Source of the DNA: Agromyces cerinus subsp. cerinus
GTDB taxonomy: Bacteria > Actinomycetota > Actinomycetes > Actinomycetales > Microbacteriaceae
Length of the DNA: 64,000 nt
Direction of reading: 5' to 3'
Assembly (NCBI RefSeq): GCF_900142065.1
Contig: NZ_FSRJ01000002.1
Span: 1-64,000 of the forward strand
Every line of letters starts with the position of its first letter. The stretch's first letter is position 1. This document shows positions 59,549 through 64,000 of this stretch, piece by piece. Below the pieces are notes generated by a model that did no database searches, was not told the DNA's origin, and saw only the letters and a list, made by a program, of their open reading frames with translations. Both the position numbers and the translations under genes were made by a program.

Positions 59549-60420
59549 ACGTGCAACGCATCGCCGCGATCGCCGCGATCACGGGCGCAGTGCTCGGCGG
59601 AGCATCCATCGTCGCGCTCGGCGCGGCCGCGTACACCGCCGGCCAGCCGCAGGCCACGGCAGAGATCGTCTCCTCCGAGATCGACGACAGCGCCCGTCAG
59701 CAGCCCGACCAGACCTCGGCGGCCGCGCCGGCCGCGGCCGGCCACAGCTCGCAGCTCGCGGCCGCGTCGGGCACCGACACGAACGCCGCCGACTACAACC
59801 CGTACCTCGACCCGCTGAACGCCGACTACGTGACGCCCGAAGCCCGCTCCGAATGGCTCGGAAAGCAGGCCGTCATCCGCAAGTGCATGACCGACGCCGG
59901 CTTCGAGTACCTCGACTGGCAGTGGTGGCTCGGCAACGACGCGCAGCCGAAGGGGCTCGACTACGAGAGCTCGATCCTCTGGACGCAGGCGCTCTACGGG
60001 CCCGACATCTACAACCCGGGCGGCGGCTGCGCCGATGTGGGTTCCGCGGCCGAGGCCGCAGCCCGGGCTGCGGGGGAGCCGCTCAGCGCCCCGGTGCCCG
60101 AGGACGACCCGACCCTGCCGACCGAGCGGCAGGAATGGCTCGACTTCCAAGACCTCGTCCGCGCCTGCATGACCGAAGCCGGACAGGAGTACCTCTACTG
60201 GGAGTGGTGGAACCCCGAGTACGGTGCCCAGGCGGGCATCGCCGACCCCGAGGCCCCGCTCGCTCTGCCGGCGCAGCCCGCTGGGCTCAGCGAGTCCGAG
60301 AAGGCCGAGTGGTCGCTCGCCCTCGACGGCGATGCCGGGCTCGGCGCGGCCTACCGCTGGGAGGACGCGGGCTGCTGGGGCCGCGCCGTGCACGAGTCGG
60401 GCAACGACAACATGCACTGA
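59545..60420 (+). CDS. Exported protein with duplicated CM-EAG-WxWW module
   Basis: A 291-residue exported or anchored protein. An N-terminal hydrophobic segment (IAAIAAITGAVLGGASIVAL) is followed by an Ala/Ser/Gln-rich linker. Two copies of one module then follow: RKCMTDAGFEYLDWQWW (from about residue 114) and RACMTEAGQEYLYWEWW (from about 211). Each has a second Cys some 40-65 residues later (GGGCADVG; AGCWGRAV), perhaps a disulfide. The same module occurs once in the protein at 62441. It overlaps the membrane protein gene by 4 bases. No function is assignable; extracytoplasmic action is likely. Confidence 0.78.
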   Translation: MNVQRIAAIAAITGAVLGGASIVALGAAAYTAGQPQATAEIVSSEIDDSARQQPDQTSAAAPAAAGHSSQLAAASGTDTNAADYNPYLDPLNADYVTPEARSEWLGKQAVIRKCMTDAGFEYLDWQWWLGNDAQPKGLDYESSILWTQALYGPDIYNPGGGCADVGSAAEAAARAAGEPLSAPVPEDDPTLPTERQEWLDFQDLVRACMTEAGQEYLYWEWWNPEYGAQAGIADPEAPLALPAQPAGLSESEKAEWSLALDGDAGLGAAYRWEDAGCWGRAVHESGNDNMH

Positions 60421-60444
60421 GCACGCCTGCCCGCACCGGTCACG

Positions 60445-60479
60445 AGGCCTGAGCCAGGCGGATGCCGCGGCTCAGGCCT
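60445..60479. terminator. Bidirectional terminator between convergent genes
   Basis: An 11-bp perfect stem (60445-60455 with 60469-60479) lies between the PadR operon and the holin-like gene, and overlaps the last codons of the latter. The loop carries GGATGCC. Confidence 0.75.
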
Positions 60480-60858
60480 TGGCGCCCTTCACCTTCTCCT
60501 TGAGGAAAATGAGGGGCAGGAGCCAGGTGCCGAGCGCGGTGATGATCCAGATCGTGAGGGTCGCGAGCACCCAGGTCACCCAGCCGTCGATCGTGATGCC
60601 GCCCGGGAAGAGCGAGGCGATCAGCAGCGCCACGAACGTCGAGACGAGGCCGATGCCGCCGAGGATCGCGGAGGCGTGCTGTCGGGCGACGTTGAAGATG
60701 AACGGGCCGAGCACCGCCTGGGCGATCGTGAAGACGACGATCGCGATCAGGAACCCGCCCCACTCGATGTGGAAGTCAGGCAGGATCCACGAGGCGACGA
60801 GCAGGCCGAGGGCGACCGTCACGAGTGAGATCAGCGTGCGGATGAGGAAGCGGATCAT
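60472..60858 (-). CDS. Phage-holin-4-like membrane protein
   Basis: A 128-residue protein with four membrane segments (FLIRTLISLVTVALGLLVAS, FLIAIVVFTIAQAVLGPFIF, LGGIGLVSTFVALLIASLF, WVLATLTIWIITALGTWLL), matching the phage_holin_4_2 / YvlD group. Despite the name, chromosomal members are not phage proteins; they are small membrane proteins of unknown function linked to cell-envelope stress. ATG 60858 is the start of similarity; the frame runs on to 61002. No phage genes are nearby. Confidence 0.85.
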   Translation of the reverse strand: MIRFLIRTLISLVTVALGLLVASWILPDFHIEWGGFLIAIVVFTIAQAVLGPFIFNVARQHASAILGGIGLVSTFVALLIASLFPGGITIDGWVTWVLATLTIWIITALGTWLLPLIFLKEKVKGAKA

Positions 60859-60991
60859 GCCGCGAGCGTAGCGGGGCGACGGATGCCGCGTCGAGCAGCG
60901 CGCCGGAGCGGCATCCGCTCGCAGCGCGGCATCCGCTCGCACCGCGGGCCCGAACCGCCGACCGTGGCGGTGCGCGCGCGAAGCGAGCAAG

Positions 60992-62323
60992 ATGTGTCGC
61001 ATGGCCGAACGCGCGACGCGTGAGGAGCAGGCACCGAACCCGGCGGCGCGCCGGGTGCAGGCGGCCTACTTCACGCTGCTCATCGGCAACACGCTCGCCG
61101 CCTCGTTCATCTGGGGCGTCAACACGCTCTTCCTGCTCGACGCCGGCCTCACGAACTTCGAGGCGTTCGCCGCCAACGCCTTCTTCTCGGTGGGAATGGT
61201 GATCTTCGAGGTGCCGACGGGCGTCGTCGCCGACACGCTCGGTCGGCGCGTCTCGTACCTGCTCGGCACCGTCACGCTCGCCGTGACGACCGTGCTCTAC
61301 TACCTGCTCTGGGTGGCCCACTCGCCGTTCTGGATGTGGGCGATCGTCTCGGTGCTGCTCGGCCTCGGCTTCACGTTCTTCTCGGGCGCCGTCGAGGCGT
61401 GGCTCGTCGACGCGCTCGCCGCGACCGGCTACACGGGCGGGCTCGAACGGGTCTTCGGGCGCGGTCTCGCACTCGCGGGCGCGGCGATGTTCATCGGCTC
61501 GATCCTGGGCGGAGTGATCGCGCAGGCGACGAATCTCGGGGTGCCGTTCCTCATCCGCGCGGGCATCCTCGTCGTCATGTTCGTCGTCGCGGCGATCGTG
61601 ATGCACGACCTCGGGTTCACGCCGGCCGGGCGAGCGCACCCGATCCGCGCGACGAAGGAGGTCTTCGACGCCTCGGTGAAGTACGGGCTCGGCCGGCGCC
61701 CGGTGCGCTACGTCATGTTCGCCTCGTTCTTCACGACTGGCGTCGGCTTCTACGTGTTCTACGCGCTGCAGCCCTACCTCGTCGAGCTCTGGGGCGACAC
61801 CGGCGCCTACTCGATCGCGGGTCTCGCCGCGGCGATCCTGTCGGGCTCGCAGGTGATCGGCGGACTCGTGGCCCCGTGGGTGCGCCGTCGATTCCGCAAG
61901 CGCACGACGACGATCATCCTGAGCCTCGTCGTCTCGAGCCTCGTGCTGCTCGCTCTCGGCGTGAACCGAAACTTCTGGATCGCGCTCGTGCTGCTCACGG
62001 TGTGGGGGCTCGTCGACGCGGCCGCCGGGCCGGTGCAGCAGGCATACCTGAACGACATGATCCCGTCGCAGCAGCGCGCCACCGTGCTCTCCTTCGACTC
62101 GCTGCTCGGCAGTACGGGCGGCGCGGTGATCCAGCCGGTGCTCGGACGCTCGGCCGACCTGTGGGGCTACCCCGGCTCGCTGCTCGTCAGCGGCGGCATC
62201 CAGGCGCTCGCCGTGCCGTTCCTGTGGCTGAGTCGCCGGCAGGGGTCGCCGGCGGATGTCGCGACGGACGAGTCGCCCGAGCGACCCGAGGAGATCACGG
62301 AGTCGGGGCCGCCGGTCGGGTAG
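60992..62323 (+). CDS. MFS transporter
   Basis: A 443-residue, twelve-helix major facilitator protein. Helices 2-3 carry VGMVIFEVPTGVVADTLGRR, and the two halves are separated by a basic loop (FTPAGRAHPIRATKEVF). It resembles the tetracycline/efflux branch of the superfamily. ATG 60992 has GAAGCGAG upstream; ATG 61001 (MAERATREEQ) is equally possible. No regulator is adjacent and the substrate is unknown. Confidence 0.87.
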   Translation: MCRMAERATREEQAPNPAARRVQAAYFTLLIGNTLAASFIWGVNTLFLLDAGLTNFEAFAANAFFSVGMVIFEVPTGVVADTLGRRVSYLLGTVTLAVTTVLYYLLWVAHSPFWMWAIVSVLLGLGFTFFSGAVEAWLVDALAATGYTGGLERVFGRGLALAGAAMFIGSILGGVIAQATNLGVPFLIRAGILVVMFVVAAIVMHDLGFTPAGRAHPIRATKEVFDASVKYGLGRRPVRYVMFASFFTTGVGFYVFYALQPYLVELWGDTGAYSIAGLAAAILSGSQVIGGLVAPWVRRRFRKRTTTIILSLVVSSLVLLALGVNRNFWIALVLLTVWGLVDAAAGPVQQAYLNDMIPSQQRATVLSFDSLLGSTGGAVIQPVLGRSADLWGYPGSLLVSGGIQALAVPFLWLSRRQGSPADVATDESPERPEEITESGPPVG

Positions 62324-62440
62324 ATCAGGCGCTCATCGGCGATTTCCCGGGTTCGCCCCCCGTTCGGGGGGCGTGTACCATGGCTCGGACACGCCCGAGC
62401 GGTCGACCGGCCGTTCCCGAATCGCGGCGGGAGGTGCCCG

Positions 62441-63112
62441 ATGCGGAAGACCGTTGTCTTCAGTGCTGCCGTCGCGGCCCTCTTCGTCGGGTCGATCTTC
62501 ATCGGCGTCGCCGCCGCCACGACGGGAGCGCCGGTGCTCTACGACGCGCGCTCGCCGCAGCCCGTCGCGACGGGTTCCGACGGATTCGACGTCGACGCGG
62601 GCGAGGCTCAGGGCGGTGAATCGCAGGTTCCGGCCGATGGTGCCGACACCGACGACGCCCCGCTGCCGAGTCCGACCTCTCCGCCGAAGACGTCCCCACG
62701 ACCGACTCCTGCGCCGTCCCCGACGCCGGGCCCGACGAACCCGCCGGTTGCCGACCCCGTGCCGACGCCCGAAGAGCAGCAGGCATGGCTCGGCTTCCAG
62801 CAGCTGGTGCGCGAGTGCATGGTCGAGGCGGGCCACGAGTACCGCGAGTGGGAATGGTGGACCACCGAACCTCGCGACCCGACGTCGACGGCGCCGGCGA
62901 TGCCCGAAGGACTCACCGACGAGGGCGAGGCCGCGTGGCGACTCGCGCTCGAGGGCGACGGCGGCGAGAGCGACGGATGTCTCGGCGAGGCCGTTCGCGA
63001 GGACCAGGCTCACCCGGTCGTGCCCCCGGCCGCAGCGCCGCCGCCTCCGCCTGCCGCGACCGAGGCGCCGGAGGCGCCGACGCCCGACGCCGGAGCGGCA
63101 CCGACCGACTGA
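62441..63112 (+). CDS. Exported protein with one CM-EAG-WxWW module
   Basis: A 223-residue protein. The N-terminal signal/anchor (TVVFSAAVAALFVGSIFIGV) leads to a Thr/Pro-rich linker with a PSPTSPPKTSPRPTPAPSPT stretch. A single module follows: RECMVEAGHEYREWEWW (residues about 124-140), GLTDEGEAAWRLALEGD, and a second Cys in GCLGEAVRED. It is a paralogue of the two-module protein at 59545. A Pro/Ala tail ends the chain. GGGAGGTGCCCG precedes the ATG. It likely projects the module outside the membrane; function unknown. Confidence 0.78.
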   Translation: MRKTVVFSAAVAALFVGSIFIGVAAATTGAPVLYDARSPQPVATGSDGFDVDAGEAQGGESQVPADGADTDDAPLPSPTSPPKTSPRPTPAPSPTPGPTNPPVADPVPTPEEQQAWLGFQQLVRECMVEAGHEYREWEWWTTEPRDPTSTAPAMPEGLTDEGEAAWRLALEGDGGESDGCLGEAVREDQAHPVVPPAAAPPPPPAATEAPEAPTPDAGAAPTD

Positions 63113-63180
63113 CGTCGCGTATCGCGCGTCGCGTGAGGCGACCCCGCCCGGCCCGTCGGTGTCGGGCGCCCGGCTCCGGT

Positions 63181-63873
63181 TCAGGCCGACAGCGTCTCGA
63201 CGCGCCCGTTCAGCTCGGCGGCATCCGCTGCCCAGAGTTCGACGACGTCGGCGGCGAGCCGCTCCTCGAGGCCCGCGAGCGCCTGCACGCGGAAGGTGAC
63301 GGCCGCGGCGGTGTCGCCCGCCTTGCCGAAGCCCTGCGCGAGCGAGCGCATCCACGACTCGCTCGCCGCCTTGACGGCGGTGTAGTTCGCGCCGCCGGCG
63401 GTGGGGCGTTCGACGGTCGTCGACGACACGATCGCGATGCGGCCGGCAGGGGAGCCGACGAGGTCGTCCCAGAACGCGCGGCTGACGTAGCGCAGCGCGG
63501 TGAACGAGCGGTCGAGCACGCGGTAGTCCTCTTCGGTCTGGCCGGCGATGCCGCCGCCGCCGCGCCAGCCGCCGACGAGGTGCACGACCCCGTCGACGTC
63601 GCCCACTCGGGCGTGCACGCGCATCGCGAGTTCGAGCACGTCGTCGCCGTCGGTGAGGTCGGCGCGTTCGCCGATGACGCCGGGCAGCTCGGCCTCGAGC
63701 GCCTCGAGACGACCCTCGTCGCTGCCGACGGCGACCACGCGGGCCCCGGCGTCGAGCAGTGCACGGGCGACCGCACGGCCGGAGGCGCTCGTCGCGCCCG
63801 CGATCAGCACGGTGCGGCCGGCGAGGCGGGTGGCGTCGGAGGGGCCGGGGGTGTCGGAGGGCTGGTCGGTCAT
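63181..63873 (-). CDS. SDR family oxidoreductase
   Basis: A 230-residue classical short-chain dehydrogenase. The N-terminal cofactor motif is VLIAGATSASGRAVARALL, with HLVGGWRGGGG replacing the usual NNAG. The catalytic Ser is in IAIVSSTTVE and the Tyr-x3-Lys in NYTAVKAA. GGAG lies 8 bases before ATG 63873; the frame is open 12 bases further. Single gene. The substrate is unknown. Confidence 0.85.
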   Translation of the reverse strand: MTDQPSDTPGPSDATRLAGRTVLIAGATSASGRAVARALLDAGARVVAVGSDEGRLEALEAELPGVIGERADLTDGDDVLELAMRVHARVGDVDGVVHLVGGWRGGGGIAGQTEEDYRVLDRSFTALRYVSRAFWDDLVGSPAGRIAIVSSTTVERPTAGGANYTAVKAASESWMRSLAQGFGKAGDTAAAVTFRVQALAGLEERLAADVVELWAADAAELNGRVETLSA

Positions 63874-63912
63874 GTTCGGCTCCACTTCGAGCTCTCGGGA
63901 TCAGGCGAACGG

Positions 63913-63955
63913 ACGCTGCTCAGGACGGAATCCATGATCCGGTCCTGAGCAGCGT
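63913..63955. terminator. Inverted repeat at the right edge, probable terminator
   Basis: A perfect 14-bp stem (63913-63926 with 63942-63955) with a 15-nt loop lies upstream of the SDR gene. It probably ends a leftward gene that starts beyond the window: TCAGGCGTCGGC at the last 12 bases would read as a C-terminal Ala-Asp-Ala-stop, but too little is present to call a gene. Confidence 0.6.
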
Positions 63956-64000
63956 ACGTCGTCCTGACCCTCGGTGCGGGCGCGGGCGTCAGGCGTCGGC

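Noticed and set aside
60472-60858. Prophage remnant signalled by a holin-like gene
   Set aside because: The protein belongs to the chromosomal YvlD-like group and no other phage gene or attachment site is nearby.
63874-64000. A partial leftward gene entering from the right edge
   Set aside because: Only a possible stop codon and three codons would be inside the window; this is too little to support a call.

Overview
The window is about 70% G+C. It opens in the 3' part of a 5S rRNA gene and carries typical high-GC Gram-positive genes: F420-type nitroreductase, PucR, WYL, ECF42-like sigma factor with a YCII partner, DUF222/HNH, DUF2510, and an HspR-type HAIR site before clpB. Together with an N-domain-less ClpB this points to an actinobacterium of the Microbacteriaceae, perhaps Agromyces-like. 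The family call is moderately sure; the genus is a guess. No phage, CRISPR array, tRNA or transposase was seen.

1-31 kb is accessory metabolism and regulation. It holds a PucR regulator divergent from an alcohol dehydrogenase/APC permease pair, several regulator plus target pairs (WYL/NmrA, double-MerR/DUF6194, MarR/MFS, TetR/APC permease), clpB broken by a frameshift, a carboxylesterase, a large secreted discoidin-repeat protein, threonine aldolase and an ABC-2 exporter. Two single genes (5134-5679 and 20667-24365) lie between direct repeats that copy the 3' end of the transporter gene to their left, which suggests gene insertion with duplication of the neighbour's tail.

31.1-47.5 kb is the most interesting part: a peptide and D-amino-acid utilisation island. 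It has a Lrp/AsnC regulator, a complete oligopeptide ABC importer, three apparently cytoplasmic Ntn/serine/cysteine hydrolases (C45, class-A beta-lactamase-like, C39-like), an M20 amidohydrolase, a COG3375-like GNAT, an RpiR-type SIS protein that has lost its HTH, an N-acylamino-acid racemase fused to a fold-type IV PLP enzyme, an M19 dipeptidase and a class I glutamine amidotransferase-like protein. GNAT + racemase + M20 is the gene set of the known irreversible D- to L-amino-acid pathway (N-succinylation, racemisation, desuccinylation). The fused PLP domain would give a second route for D-amino acids. A shared palindrome, ATAYGAAKCRTAT, lies upstream of all three transcription units of the island.

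47.5-64 kb is mixed: an ArsR/SRPBCC/reductase operon, cupin, panD, a NarL-type two-component system, an ECF sigma/YCII pair, SulP transporter with ArsR, an EXPERA-like membrane protein, a frameshifted DUF222/HNH gene, and a PadR-led operon with a probable leaderless promoter. That operon ends in a secreted protein of a small family (CM-x-(E/D)-A-G...W-x-W-W module) which recurs at 62.4 kb beyond a holin-like and an MFS gene. An SDR gene closes the window.
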